This document shows positions 19,011 through 28,215 of a DNA stretch of 50,676 nt, one piece after another. Where the stretch lies: NCBI GenBank assembly GCA_000517005.1, contig KI911961.1, positions 19,163-69,838 of the forward strand. The letters are read 5' to 3'. The position numbers were made by a program, and so were the translations under genes. The DNA comes from Microvirga lupini. Lineage in GTDB: Bacteria; Pseudomonadota; Alphaproteobacteria; Rhizobiales; Beijerinckiaceae. The notes beneath the pieces were generated by a model. The model worked only from the letters and a program-made list of their open reading frames with translations. It had not been told where the DNA came from and did not search any database. The number at the start of each line of letters is the position of its first letter. Positions within the stretch are counted from its first letter, which is position 1.

Positions 19011-19982
19011 ATGAAACTGCTCGATTCCCTTGAGATGCCCCGGCCCGCGGGCACGTCCGATCCGATCATTGCCGTCTCCGGCCTCAGCAAGACCTACGCA
19101 TCAGGCTTCCAGGCCCTGAAGACGGTCGACCTGGAGATCCGCCGTGGCGAGATCTTCGCGCTGCTCGGTCCCAACGGCGCCGGCAAGACGACCCTGATCA
19201 GCATCATCTGCGGGATCGTCAATCCGAGCACGGGCACCGTCACGGCCGACGGCCACGACATCATCCGCGACTATCGGCCTGCGCGCACCAAGATCGGCCT
19301 CGTCCCGCAGGAACTCACCACCGATGCCTTCGAGAGCGTATGGGCGACGGTGACGTTCAGCCGGGGGCTCTTCGGCAAGCCGCCGAACCCCGCCTATATC
19401 GAAAAGATCCTGAAGGACCTTTCCCTCTGGGAGAAGCGCGACAGCAAGATCATGACGCTCTCGGGCGGCATGAAGCGCCGGGTCATGATCGCCAAGGCCC
19501 TGTCGCACGAGCCCAAGATCCTCTTCCTCGACGAACCCACGGCCGGCGTCGACGTGGAGCTGCGGCGGGACATGTGGAACATGGTCAGGCGTCTGCGGGA
19601 GAGCGGCGTCACGATCATCCTGACCACCCACTATATCGAGGAGGCCGAGGAGATGGCCGACCGGATCGGGGTGATCAGCAAGGGCGAGATCATCCTGGTC
19701 GAGGACAAGAACCTCCTGATGCAAAAGCTCGGCAAGAAGCAGCTCACCCTGCACCTGCAGAGCCCCCTCTCCGCCCTGCCGCCGGAGCTGCGATCCGAAA
19801 ACCTGAACCTCTCCGCCGACGGCAGCGAACTGGTCTACACCTTCGACACGCAGACGCAGGAGACGGGCATCGCCGGCCTTCTGCGCCGCCTGAACGAGCA
19901 CGGCATCGACTTCAAGGACCTGCAGACCTCCGAGAGCTCGCTGGAGGAGATCTTCGTCAGCCTGGTCAGGGGGCGCTCATGA
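19011..19982 (+). CDS. ABC-2 type transporter, ATP-binding protein
   Basis: A 323-residue ATPase with start [10 protein letters not shown] at 19011, because the open frame upstream to 18885 is palindromic repeat. Walker A is GPNGAGKTT, the signature [15 protein letters not shown], Walker [15 protein letters not shown], and the H-loop [15 protein letters not shown]. It resembles the YadG/NodI/CcmA group that pairs with ABC-2 permeases. The stop overlaps the permease start (ATGA), so the two form one exporter. Substrate unknown. Confidence 0.93.
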   Translation: MKLLDSLEMPRPAGTSDPIIAVSGLSKTYASGFQALKTVDLEIRRGEIFALLGPNGAGKTTLISIICGIVNPSTGTVTADGHDIIRDYRPARTKIGLVPQELTTDAFESVWATVTFSRGLFGKPPNPAYIEKILKDLSLWEKRDSKIMTLSGGMKRRVMIAKALSHEPKILFLDEPTAGVDVELRRDMWNMVRRLRESGVTIILTTHYIEEAEEMADRIGVISKGEIILVEDKNLLMQKLGKKQLTLHLQSPLSALPPELRSENLNLSADGSELVYTFDTQTQETGIAGLLRRLNEHGIDFKDLQTSESSLEEIFVSLVRGRS

Positions 19983-20740
19983 ATTTCTACGCAATCAAGG
20001 CCATCTATCTCTTCGAGATGGCGCGCACCTGGCGCACGCTGATGCAGAGCATCGCCTCGCCGGTGCTCTCGACCTCGCTCTATTTCATCGTCTTCGGCTC
20101 GGCCATCGGCTCGCGCATGGCCAATATCGACGGCGTGAGCTACGGTGCCTTCATCGTGCCCGGCCTGATCATGCTCTCCATCCTGACGGAGAGCATCTCG
20201 AACGCCTCGTTCGGCATCTACATGCCGAAATTCACCGGCACCATCTACGAGCTCCTCTCCGCCCCCATCTCGGCGATCGAGACGGTCATCGGCTATGTGG
20301 GGGCGGCTGCCACCAAGTCGGTGATCATCGGCACCATCATCCTCGTCACGGCGCGGCTCTTCGTGGATTTCTCCATCGAGCACCCTCTCTGGATGATCGC
20401 CTTCCTGGTCCTGACCTCCGTCACCTTCAGCCTATTCGGCTTCATCATCGGCATCTGGGCCGACAGCTTCCAGAAACTGCAGGTCGTCCCACTGATGATC
20501 GTCACGCCCCTCGCCTTCCTCGGCGGCAGCTTCTATTCCATCAACATGCTGCCGCCGTTCTGGCAGACGGTCGCCCTGTTCAACCCGGTGGTCTATCTGG
20601 TGAGCGGCTTCCGCTGGAGCTTCTACGGCATCGCCGATGTGGGCGTGACTTTAAGCCTCGTCATGACCCTGGTCTTCATGCTGATCTGCCTCAGCGCCAT
20701 CTGGTGGATCTTCAGGACGGGGTACAAGATCAAGGCTTGA
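19979..20740 (+). CDS. ABC-2 type transporter, permease
   Basis: A 253-residue membrane protein with about six hydrophobic segments, starting at the ATG that overlaps the ATPase stop. The ABC-2 family motif region near the C-terminal half is [19 protein letters not shown] and [13 protein letters not shown]. It resembles YadH. With the preceding ATPase it should export a drug, lipid or polysaccharide; which of these cannot be told. It ends 19 bases before palindromic repeat copy C. Confidence 0.93.
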   Translation: MNFYAIKAIYLFEMARTWRTLMQSIASPVLSTSLYFIVFGSAIGSRMANIDGVSYGAFIVPGLIMLSILTESISNASFGIYMPKFTGTIYELLSAPISAIETVIGYVGAAATKSVIIGTIILVTARLFVDFSIEHPLWMIAFLVLTSVTFSLFGFIIGIWADSFQKLQVVPLMIVTPLAFLGGSFYSINMLPPFWQTVALFNPVVYLVSGFRWSFYGIADVGVTLSLVMTLVFMLICLSAIWWIFRTGYKIKA

Positions 20741-20759
20741 TATCTCAAGACACACTCAA

Positions 20760-20862
20760 CCTCATCCTGAGGACCAGACGAAGTCTACGTCTCGAAGGAG
20801 CCTCCAGAGTGCACTAGAACCTCCTTCGAGACGGTCGCTTCGCGACCTCCTCAGGATGAGGG
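20760..20862. repeat. Palindromic repeat family 1, copy C
   Basis: Outer arms CCTCATCCTGAGGA and TCCTCAGGATGAGG, inner arms GTCTCGAAGGAG and CTCCTTCGAGAC. It sits between the convergent ABC permease and gltX genes, where a long hairpin could end both transcripts. Confidence 0.9.
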
Positions 20863-20891
20863 TGTGTTTGTTAGTTACTCGCTGCGAGGCT

Positions 20892-22232
20892 TTACGCCAC
20901 CTGCCCTGACAGCCGTGCCTTCGCCCGCTCGGGGCCGATCAGCGGCAGCAGCGCCCCAAGCTCCGGACCGTGATCGAGCCCGGTGAGCGCGAGCCGCAGC
21001 GGCATGAACAGCGCCTTGCCCTTCACGCCGGTGGCCGCTTTCACGGCCTCCGTCCAGGCCTTCCAGGTGGCCGCATCCCAGGGAGCCTCCGGCAGAACGC
21101 CCGTGGCCGCCTCGATGAAGGTCTTGTCCTCGATCACCGGTGTCACCGGACCGCGCACCACATTCGCCCATTCGACCGCATCCCTGACCTTCGTCAGGTT
21201 GCCGCGCACGGCGAGCCAGAACGCCTCGCCCGCATCCGCGCCGAGCTCAGCCAGACGCTCGCGGGCGGCCTCGTAGGGCATCTCGTGGATGAGACGGGCG
21301 TTCAGGTGCTCCAGCTCGCTCTCATCGAATTTCGCCGGGGCGCGGGAGATGTGGGAGAAATCGATCAGGCGGGCGAGTTCGTTGAGATCGGCCACAGGCC
21401 GCACGGCCTCCGCCGAGCCTACGAGCACCGCGAGCGAGGCCACCGCCTGGGGTTCGAGCCCGGCATCGCGCAGGCCCTTGATCGAGAGATGGCCGAGGCG
21501 CTTGGACAGGCCCTCGCCGCTCGCCGTGATCAGCAGGCTGTGATGGGCGAAGGTAGGAGCGCTCGCGCCCAGAGCCTCGAAGATCTGGATCTGCACCGCC
21601 GTGTTGGTGACGTGGTCCTCGCCGCGGATCACATGGGTCACTTTAAGCTCGACGTCATCCACCACCGAGGGCAGCGTGTAGAGATAGGTCCCGTCCTCGC
21701 GCACCAGCACCGGGTCGGAAAGCGAGCTGCAATCCACGTGGCAATGGCCGCGCACGAGATCGTCCCAGGTGACATTCGTGGGCTCGAGCTGGAAGCGCCA
21801 ATGGGGTCGCCGCCCCTCCTGTTCGAGCCTTGCCCGGTCCTCGTCCGTGAGCTTGAGGGCCGCCCGGTCGTAGATCGGCGGCAGACCACGGGCGAGCTGG
21901 CGCTTGCGGCGGAATTCCAGCTCTTCTTGCGTCTCGTAGCAGGGATAGAGGCGCCCGACCGCCTTCAGCCGCTCGGCGGCGGCGTCATAGAGATCGAACC
22001 GGTCCGACTGGCGGACGATCACATCGGGAGGAATACCGAGCCATTGAAGATCGGTCTCGATGGAGTCCGCATATTCCTTCTTCGATCGCGCCAGATCCGT
22101 ATCGTCGAATCGCAGGATGAAGGTGCCGCCTTCCCGTCGCGCATAGAGCGCGTTGAGCAGGGCGACGCGGGTGTTGCCGATATGGATGTGCCCGGTCGGA
22201 GACGGGGCGAAGCGAACGATGGGCTTGGACAT
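20892..22232 (-). CDS. gltX: Glutamyl-tRNA synthetase
   Basis: A 446-residue class I synthetase with start MSKPIVRF (22232). The HIGH motif is [10 protein letters not shown], and the KMSKS loop is the variant [10 protein letters not shown] (about residue 240). Alphaproteobacteria often carry two GluRS paralogues, one of which also charges tRNA-Gln. This short form with the LSKR loop is one of them, but sequence alone does not say which tRNA it prefers. Confidence 0.95.
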   Translation of the reverse strand: MSKPIVRFAPSPTGHIHIGNTRVALLNALYARREGGTFILRFDDTDLARSKKEYADSIETDLQWLGIPPDVIVRQSDRFDLYDAAAERLKAVGRLYPCYETQEELEFRRKRQLARGLPPIYDRAALKLTDEDRARLEQEGRRPHWRFQLEPTNVTWDDLVRGHCHVDCSSLSDPVLVREDGTYLYTLPSVVDDVELKVTHVIRGEDHVTNTAVQIQIFEALGASAPTFAHHSLLITASGEGLSKRLGHLSIKGLRDAGLEPQAVASLAVLVGSAEAVRPVADLNELARLIDFSHISRAPAKFDESELEHLNARLIHEMPYEAARERLAELGADAGEAFWLAVRGNLTKVRDAVEWANVVRGPVTPVIEDKTFIEAATGVLPEAPWDAATWKAWTEAVKAATGVKGKALFMPLRLALTGLDHGPELGALLPLIGPERAKARLSGQVA

Positions 22233-22359
22233 GGGAAACCCTATGGCGAAGGGCAGCGCGCCGCGCAAGTGCCGCAAAGCCCTTCACCCCGATGCCTCTT
22301 TGCTTTTCGCACAAGCCCTCCTATGCCCGCCGGCGTCGCAACCTGGGCCAAAAAATGCT

Positions 22360-23184
22360 TCAGATTGCCCGCGCGATCATTTCGACGGGAGCAATCGTGC
22401 CGCGTTCGAGAACGGCCATCACGTTGCCGATGCGCTCCGGCATGTCTGCCCCGAGGATACGAGGACCGAGGGCCGGCATGCCTTCCCTCGCGATCTTCTC
22501 GCGCATCTCGCGCCCTAACGTGAGGACGAAGTCGCGCCGGTTGCGCTCCTTTTCAATCTCGAAGCCGCTGGCCGCCAAAAGCCGTCGATAGGTCTCCGGC
22601 CGTTCGACGAAGCTCGTGGCCTGCGTCATGGCCCAGGGCATGGGATAGGGAAGCTCGCCTTCGCCAATCTGCATGATGTCATAGACGCCAAAGCGCCCGC
22701 CGGGCTTCAGCACGCGCCGGACCTCGGAGAAGAGCGTCGCCTTATCGGCGATGTTCATCCCCACATGCATGAGCAAGGCCCCGTCGAACGTGCCGCCCTC
22801 GAACGGAAGCGTCAGGGCGCTTCCCTGCCGGAAGGAGACCCGATCCGCGAGCCCGCAACGTCTCGTGAGCGCGACCGCGACTTGGACGAACTCCTCCGTG
22901 AGATCGATTCCCGTCACTCGGCAGCCGAGCGCTACCGCGAGATGCCGTGCCGGGCCGCCGATGCCGGAGCCGACGTCGAGAACATGGGAATCGCGCGAGA
23001 AGCCGAGTTCCCGCGCGAGTTCGTCGGTTTCCGCGTACCAGCCGAGATGGAACTCGTCGATGCTTGAGAGATCCGTATTGGCGAGCTTGTCAGGATCCTT
23101 CCCGCTCTTCGTCAGTGCGTCGAGAATTGCGCCTTCGAGCCCGCCCCGGGTATATTGGCTTGCCACCTGCCGCTCGATGTCCAT
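22360..23184 (-). CDS. SAM-dependent methyltransferase
   Basis: A 274-residue class I methyltransferase, start MDIERQ at 23184. The SAM-binding glycine loop is VLDVGSGIGGPAR (about residues 67-79), followed by acidic GIDLTEEF and the post-motif LKPGGRFGVYD. It resembles the UbiE/sarcosine-dimethylglycine group that methylates small molecules. It is separated from gltX and nadE by over 100 bases each. Substrate unknown. Confidence 0.88.
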   Translation of the reverse strand: MDIERQVASQYTRGGLEGAILDALTKSGKDPDKLANTDLSSIDEFHLGWYAETDELARELGFSRDSHVLDVGSGIGGPARHLAVALGCRVTGIDLTEEFVQVAVALTRRCGLADRVSFRQGSALTLPFEGGTFDGALLMHVGMNIADKATLFSEVRRVLKPGGRFGVYDIMQIGEGELPYPMPWAMTQATSFVERPETYRRLLAASGFEIEKERNRRDFVLTLGREMREKIAREGMPALGPRILGADMPERIGNVMAVLERGTIAPVEMIARAI

Positions 23185-23345
23185 GGGATGTTCCCATCGA
23201 GATTGCGCACGAGGCTCCAGCCCCTCGCGCTCGTGCATGCTTCGCCCCTGGAAAACCACACGCTGCCGCCCAGAATCCAAGCTCCGGGAGCATGGTCGAG
23301 ACGATAAGCCCGCTTTCGCTCCAAAGTGAGGCAGGGACCGTCCCC

Positions 23346-25079
23346 CTACACGTCCTGCGAACCCACACGCGGCTTGCCCATGGCGCGCTCCAAGGCTTCG
23401 TCATTCCGGTGCGCCGCGAGCCCCTGGTCGCGATAGCGATTGACGATGGGATAGCGGCGGTCGCGGCCGAAATTCTTGCGCGTCACCTTCACGCCGGGCG
23501 CGGCCTGGCGGCGCTTGTATTCGGCAATGTAGAGCAGGCGTTCCACCTTCTTCACGACCTCCAGATCGTAGCCCTTCGCGACGATCTCCGAGACGCGCAG
23601 TTCATCCTCCACCAGACCACGCAGGATCTCGTCGAGATCCTCGTAGGGCGGCAGGGAATCCTGGTCCTTCTGGTTCTCACGGAGTTCAGCGGTGGGCGCC
23701 TTGGTCAGGATGTTCTCCGGGATCACGATCCCATCCGGTCCAAGCGCCCCCTTCGGCTTCCAGCGGTTGCGCAGGGCCGAGATGCGGTAGACCTCCATCT
23801 TGTAGAGGTCCTTGATCGGGTTGAAGCCGCCGTTCATGTCGCCGTAGATGGTGGCATAGCCTACTGACATTTCCGACTTGTTGCCGGTGGTCACCACCAT
23901 GGCGCCGAACTTGTTCGAGATTGCCATGAGGATGGTGCCGCGGGCGCGGCTCTGGAGGTTCTCCTCCGTGATGTCGCGCGGTCTGCCCTCGAAGAGCGGC
24001 TGCAGCGAGGCCTCGAAGCCTTCCACGGGCGCGGCAATCGGCAGGATATCGTAGCGGACGCCGAGCGCCTTGGCGCAGTCCTCCGCGTCCTTCAGCGACT
24101 CGCCGGAGGTGTAGCGGTAGGGCAGCATCACGCAATGCACCCGCTCAGGCCCGAGCGCATCGACCGCCATTGCGGCGCAGATCGCCGAATCGATGCCGCC
24201 GGACAGCCCGAGCACCACGCCCGGGAAGCGGTTCTTCTCCACGTAATCGCGAAGCCCCAGAACGCAGGCGGCGTAATCGGCCTCCTCGCCCTCCTCCACC
24301 GTGACGATGGGAGCCTCGCGGCAGACCCAGCCCTCCTCACCCTTCGTCCAGGTGGTGAGCGCGACTGTCTCCTCGTTGGCGGGCAACTGGCAGGCGAGCG
24401 AGCAATCGGCGTTGAGCACGAAGGAGGCGCCGTCGAAGACCAGTTCGTCTTGGCCGCCGACTTGGTTGAGATAGACCAGCGGGAGCCCGCTCTCGGTCAC
24501 GCGCGCGGCGGCAATGTTGAAGCGCTCCTCGGTCTTGCCGCGCCAATAGGGAGAGCCATTGGGCACGAGGAGCATCTCGGCGCCGGTCTCGGCGAGGCAT
24601 TCAACGACATCGCCGGTCCAGATATCCTCGCAGATCGGAAGGCCGAGGCGAATGCCACGGAAATTCACGGGCCCGGGCAGCGGCCCGGCGGCGAAATTGC
24701 GCTTCTCGTCGAAGACTCCGTAATTCGGCAGGTCGACTTTGAAGCGCACGGCAGTCGAGCCATTGTCGAGGAGCGCATAGGCGTTATAGAGCTCGCCCTC
24801 CTCCCGCCACGGCAATCCGATGAGCACGCCGGGACCACCGTCCGCCGTCTCGCGGGCAAGCCGTTCCAGCGCAGCGCGGCAGGAATCCTGAAAGGCGGGC
24901 TTCAGCACGAGGTCCTCGGCGGGATAGCCCGCCAGGAACTGCTCGGCGAACATCACGAGATCGGCCCCGAGCCGGGCCGCTTCCGCGCGGGCCACCCGCG
25001 CCTTCTCTTCGTTGCCTGCCACATCGCCGACAATGGGATTGAGCTGGGCGAGAGCGATCTTGAGCGTGTTCTGAGTCAT
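23346..25079 (-). CDS. nadE: Glutamine-dependent NAD+ synthase
   Basis: A 577-residue two-domain enzyme, start MTQNTLKIAL at 25079. The N-terminal nitrilase-like amidohydrolase (1-270) has the Glu (FAEQF) and Cys (PICEDIW) of the catalytic triad. The C-terminal synthetase has the PP-loop LGLSGGIDSA (about 302-311) and TTGNKSEMSVGY. It makes NAD+ from deamido-NAD+ with ammonia channelled from glutamine. Length is typical of this form. Confidence 0.97.
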   Translation of the reverse strand: MTQNTLKIALAQLNPIVGDVAGNEEKARVARAEAARLGADLVMFAEQFLAGYPAEDLVLKPAFQDSCRAALERLARETADGGPGVLIGLPWREEGELYNAYALLDNGSTAVRFKVDLPNYGVFDEKRNFAAGPLPGPVNFRGIRLGLPICEDIWTGDVVECLAETGAEMLLVPNGSPYWRGKTEERFNIAAARVTESGLPLVYLNQVGGQDELVFDGASFVLNADCSLACQLPANEETVALTTWTKGEEGWVCREAPIVTVEEGEEADYAACVLGLRDYVEKNRFPGVVLGLSGGIDSAICAAMAVDALGPERVHCVMLPYRYTSGESLKDAEDCAKALGVRYDILPIAAPVEGFEASLQPLFEGRPRDITEENLQSRARGTILMAISNKFGAMVVTTGNKSEMSVGYATIYGDMNGGFNPIKDLYKMEVYRISALRNRWKPKGALGPDGIVIPENILTKAPTAELRENQKDQDSLPPYEDLDEILRGLVEDELRVSEIVAKGYDLEVVKKVERLLYIAEYKRRQAAPGVKVTRKNFGRDRRYPIVNRYRDQGLAAHRNDEALERAMGKPRVGSQDV

Positions 25080-25301
25080 GATACCTGCGGATTTAGCGCG
25101 CCGCCGAGGGTGCAGCAATGCAAGGGTAAAGCTTTCCCGTGCACTCTTAAACGCTCATCGGGCAGGGCTGATCCCACGTCTCTGCATGCGCCTCGCGAAG
25201 GATGGAATCCCGCACTTCAATACTTTCTGCAAAGCTCAAGCTTTGTGGGAACCCACAACAGTCCAGTTCGTTGTTTCCACACGGAACACTGGGAGACTGA
25301 C

Positions 25302-25385
25302 ATGTTGAAAGGCGGCCTGCTCTGGCTTATCGGCATTCCGCTGCCGATCATTCTTATTCTCTTCTTCATGGGCTATCTGAGCTGA
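25302..25385 (+). CDS. 27-residue membrane peptide
   Basis: ATG 25302 with GGGAG eight bases upstream encodes one hydrophobic helix: MLKGGLLWLIG, two prolines in the middle, then ILILFFMGYLS. Residues 6-26 are almost all hydrophobic. A strong terminator follows at 25420, so it has its own small transcription unit between nadE and the DAHP synthase gene. Similar tiny membrane proteins are common in alphaproteobacteria, but I cannot assign a function. Confidence 0.7.
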   Translation: MLKGGLLWLIGIPLPIILILFFMGYLS

Positions 25386-25419
25386 TAGCGAATACGAGTA
25401 GAGTTGCGTACGCGTAAAG

Positions 25420-25448
25420 AAAAAGGGGCGCTTTAGGCGCCCCTTTTT
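25420..25448. terminator. Bidirectional rho-independent terminator
   Basis: AAAAAGGGGCGC (25420-25431), five-base loop, GCGCCCCTTTTT (25437-25448). Perfect 12-bp stem with A-tract and T-tract, so it works on both strands: for the 27-residue peptide gene (plus) and DAHP synthase (minus). Confidence 0.93.
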
Positions 25449-25479
25449 CTTAATCTTAATTGTTAGTCTGCCCAGTCGC

Positions 25480-26865
25480 TCATTCCGCCGCCAGGGCGGC
25501 CGGTTGTTCCCTTGACTGGCGCTCGCGCTTGATGAGCTCCGAGGTCAGGAAGGCGATTTCCAGCGCCTGCTCGGCATTGAGGCGCGGATCGCAATAGGTG
25601 TGATAGCGGTCGCGCAGGTCCGCATCGGTGAGCGCACGGGCGCCGCCGGTGCATTCCGTGACGTTCTTGCCGGTCATCTCCAGGTGGATGCCGCCCGCAT
25701 GCGTGCCTTCCGCCTGATGGATGGCGAAGAAGTCCCGCACCTCGCCCATGACCTTCTCGAACGGCCGGGTCTTGTAGCCCGAGGCCGCCTTGATGGTGTT
25801 GCCGTGCATCGGGTCGCAGGACCACACCACCGTGCGGCCTTCCTTCTGCACCGCACGGATCAAGCCCGGCAGGTGATCGCCCATCTTGTCCGCGCCGAAG
25901 CGGCAGATCAGGGTCAGACGGCCGGCCTCGTCCTCAGGGTTGAGGGTGTCGATGAGCTTGAGCAACCCATCGGCTGAGAGCGACGGGCCGCATTTGAGAC
26001 CGATCGGATTCTTGATGCCGCGCATGTATTCTACATGGGCGTGGTCGAGCTGGCGGGTGCGATCGCCGATCCAGAGCATGTGGCCCGAGGTGGCGTACCA
26101 GTCGCCGGTCGTGGAATCGACGCGGGTCATGGCCTCCTCATAGCCGAGCAGCAGGGCCTCGTGGCTGGTGTAGAAATCCGTTGAGCGCATCTCGGGATGC
26201 GTCTCGGGATCGATCCCGATGGCCCGCATGAAGTTCAGGCTCTCGGTGATGCGCTCGGCGAGCTCGCTGTAGCGGGAGGATTGCGGGGAATCCTTCACGA
26301 AGCCGAGCATCCAGCGATGGGCGTTCTCGAGATTGGCGTAGCCGCCGGTAGCGAAGGCGCGGATCAGGTTGAGGGTCGCGGCCGACTGGCGGTAGGCCAT
26401 GAGCTGACGGCGCGGATCCGGCGTGCGGGCCTCCGGCGTGAAGGCGATGTCGCTGATGATGTCGCCCCGGTAGCTCGGCAGCTCGACGCCATCGATGGTC
26501 TCCGTCGAGGCCGAGCGCGGCTTGGCGAACTGGCCGGCCGCACGGCCGACCTTCACGACCGGCGAGCCGCCCGCATAGGTCAGCACCACGGCCATCTGGA
26601 GGAACAGGTGGAAGAAATCGCGGATGTTGTCGGCCGAGTGCTCGGCGAAACTCTCGGCGCAATCGCCGCCCTGGAGCAGGAAGGCCTCGCCCTTGGCGAC
26701 CTTGCCGAGCGTCCGCTTCAGCTTGCGCGCCTCGCCCGCAAAGACGAGCGGGGGAAAGCCGGCGAGCTGCTGCTCGACGCTCTCAAGCGCCTCAGGGTCC
26801 GGATAGGCCGGAACCTGCTGGATCGGCTTGTTTCTCCAGCTGTCGGGCGTCCACCGCTCGGTCAT
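25480..26865 (-). CDS. DAHP synthase, class II (AroA-II)
   Basis: A 461-residue plant/mycobacterial-type 3-deoxy-7-phosphoheptulonate synthase, first step of the shikimate pathway (phosphoenolpyruvate plus erythrose 4-phosphate). Class II motifs include [11 protein letters not shown] (residues about 63-73), [28 protein letters not shown] and [14 protein letters not shown], which hold metal and substrate ligands. Symbol usage differs between genomes (aroF, aroG, aroH), so none is given. No leader peptide or attenuator is seen within the 170 bases upstream. Confidence 0.95.
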   Translation of the reverse strand: MTERWTPDSWRNKPIQQVPAYPDPEALESVEQQLAGFPPLVFAGEARKLKRTLGKVAKGEAFLLQGGDCAESFAEHSADNIRDFFHLFLQMAVVLTYAGGSPVVKVGRAAGQFAKPRSASTETIDGVELPSYRGDIISDIAFTPEARTPDPRRQLMAYRQSAATLNLIRAFATGGYANLENAHRWMLGFVKDSPQSSRYSELAERITESLNFMRAIGIDPETHPEMRSTDFYTSHEALLLGYEEAMTRVDSTTGDWYATSGHMLWIGDRTRQLDHAHVEYMRGIKNPIGLKCGPSLSADGLLKLIDTLNPEDEAGRLTLICRFGADKMGDHLPGLIRAVQKEGRTVVWSCDPMHGNTIKAASGYKTRPFEKVMGEVRDFFAIHQAEGTHAGGIHLEMTGKNVTECTGGARALTDADLRDRYHTYCDPRLNAEQALEIAFLTSELIKRERQSREQPAALAAE

Positions 26866-27038
26866 GACACTTACCCCCGTGTCCTTTCTTCAATGCTCAT
26901 CGTGCACCGCAACAAGCGGCATGAAAAGGCACCTATACACGACATATTCAAAAAGGCGAGTGTCGAAAGGCCGCGTCCGTGAGGTGTGCCTTCCAGAGGA
27001 CACCCATGCGGCCATGCTCACTGACTTGAGGGTTGCCT

Positions 27039-28088
27039 TCAGAAAGTATACGCGTCAGGACTTTCCTCCGCTTCGAATAATGGCTTTGCCCCCTCAAATA
27101 GTTCTCGTGGAAGCATGCGCATGTCGTTGCTGTCGAACGGCAAATGCTGCAGGTATCGGGAAACAATCTGAGCGACCGCCCTCGCCTGAGCGGCATCGCG
27201 ATGCCGCTTCACCGGATCCCGGTCGGGCTGTTGCGACATCCAAAGCTTATGAGCGGCAAAGACTCTCGGATCGCTCGCGACGATACGAACAGGCCCCCCT
27301 TTCTCGTCGATGGCAGTCGCTTCGAATGGGGGTGCGCTCTCGTGCCATGCCAGACCGTTGATCGGGACGGCTGTGAGCTCGTCCTCCGCGCTTCCGATCT
27401 GAACCCGTTCATTCAGCCACGGAGGATTCCGCTGCGGCTTGATCAGGTCGACGAGATATCCATCCCGGTTGACCGCACGAAACGTCTGGCTCGTTCTCTC
27501 GAAGGATTTGTCCACCTTCCGCAGCAGATCGATAAGCGCAGGCTCGGCGACATTGTCACCCGTGGTGATCCGAAGCGACATCCTGGCATCGAGCAGAAGG
27601 TCGATATCGAGCGTCGTCGTGATGTCGGGATCGACCATGACGCCAGCAACTGCTTCGTAGGCGTAGATCGCATTCGTACCGACGATCCGAATGCCGTTCC
27701 CGAGGAGTCCGGCATCGTTGAGAGCCCGCATGATCCTCGCTCCCACGAGCGGCACGCGTCCGAGTTTGACCGCACGATTGATGGCCGCCTGCCGAGCCAT
27801 GATCTCACGAACGGATGCAAAGCGGTCCTTGGCCTCTTGGCGGGCCCTTTCCCAGTCAGCTTTCTTCCTCTCCGTCTCAGGACTGCGCCGTCCTTCAGAT
27901 TTCTGGCGGCGGTTTCCTGCAGCGTCATAATAGCTGCGAACAAGATACTGCTCGCCTTTGACCTCCTGCCACACGAGCGAGCCGCGGTAGCTCTCGGCAC
28001 GCGACTTGGCCTCGCGCCAAGCCACAAAACGTTGATCCGAATTGACCTTCTCTCGTCTTTGATCGTTGTTAAGCTCTTGAAAGATCAT
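27039..28088 (-). CDS. GSU2403-family nucleotidyltransferase-fold protein
   Basis: A 349-residue protein. Residues 1-110 are charged and helical. A nucleotidyltransferase fold follows, with GTNAIYAYEA (about 137-146) and the acidic pair LDIDLLLD (Asp161 and Asp163), as in the GSU2403-type family (PF12281). Related nucleotidyltransferases act as toxins (AbiEii, MntA), but no partner gene is adjacent. The start ATG at 28088 touches the first arm of an inverted repeat, leaving no Shine-Dalgarno site, so translation may be leaderless. GC is lower than in the flanking genes, so it may be acquired. The toxin idea is inference. Confidence 0.85.
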   Translation of the reverse strand: MIFQELNNDQRREKVNSDQRFVAWREAKSRAESYRGSLVWQEVKGEQYLVRSYYDAAGNRRQKSEGRRSPETERKKADWERARQEAKDRFASVREIMARQAAINRAVKLGRVPLVGARIMRALNDAGLLGNGIRIVGTNAIYAYEAVAGVMVDPDITTTLDIDLLLDARMSLRITTGDNVAEPALIDLLRKVDKSFERTSQTFRAVNRDGYLVDLIKPQRNPPWLNERVQIGSAEDELTAVPINGLAWHESAPPFEATAIDEKGGPVRIVASDPRVFAAHKLWMSQQPDRDPVKRHRDAAQARAVAQIVSRYLQHLPFDSNDMRMLPRELFEGAKPLFEAEESPDAYTF

Positions 28089-28197
28089 AGTTTCAACAGT
28101 TTATCGATCTTTGCTAAATTCTGTTGAAACTCATAGTAGCTCTGTAACGGTGCAGTTTCAACACTTTCCAGCCAAATCCATGAAAGTGTTGAAACTG
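28089..28197. promoter_or_regulatory. Array of four alternating half-sites
   Basis: The 10-mer AGTTTCAACA occurs at 28089-28098 and 28154-28163, and its complement TGTTGAAACT at 28122-28131 and 28187-28196, spaced 33, 32 and 33 bases. They form an 11-bp inverted repeat (28089-28099/28121-28131) and a 16-bp one (28153-28168/28182-28197). The array fills the gap between gor and the nucleotidyltransferase start. It looks like a cooperative operator, with no T-tract for a terminator. Confidence 0.75.
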
Positions 28198-28215
28198 GGC
28201 GGCTGTGCGTTTTGG

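Noticed and set aside
20970-22523. A 517-codon plus-strand frame
   Set aside because: Antisense to gltX, with His/Gly/Arg-rich composition typical of shadow frames; gltX has all its motifs.
28089-28197. CRISPR-like repeats (GTTTCAAC with about 33-base spacing)
   Set aside because: The units alternate in orientation, and there is no leader, no further units and no cas gene.
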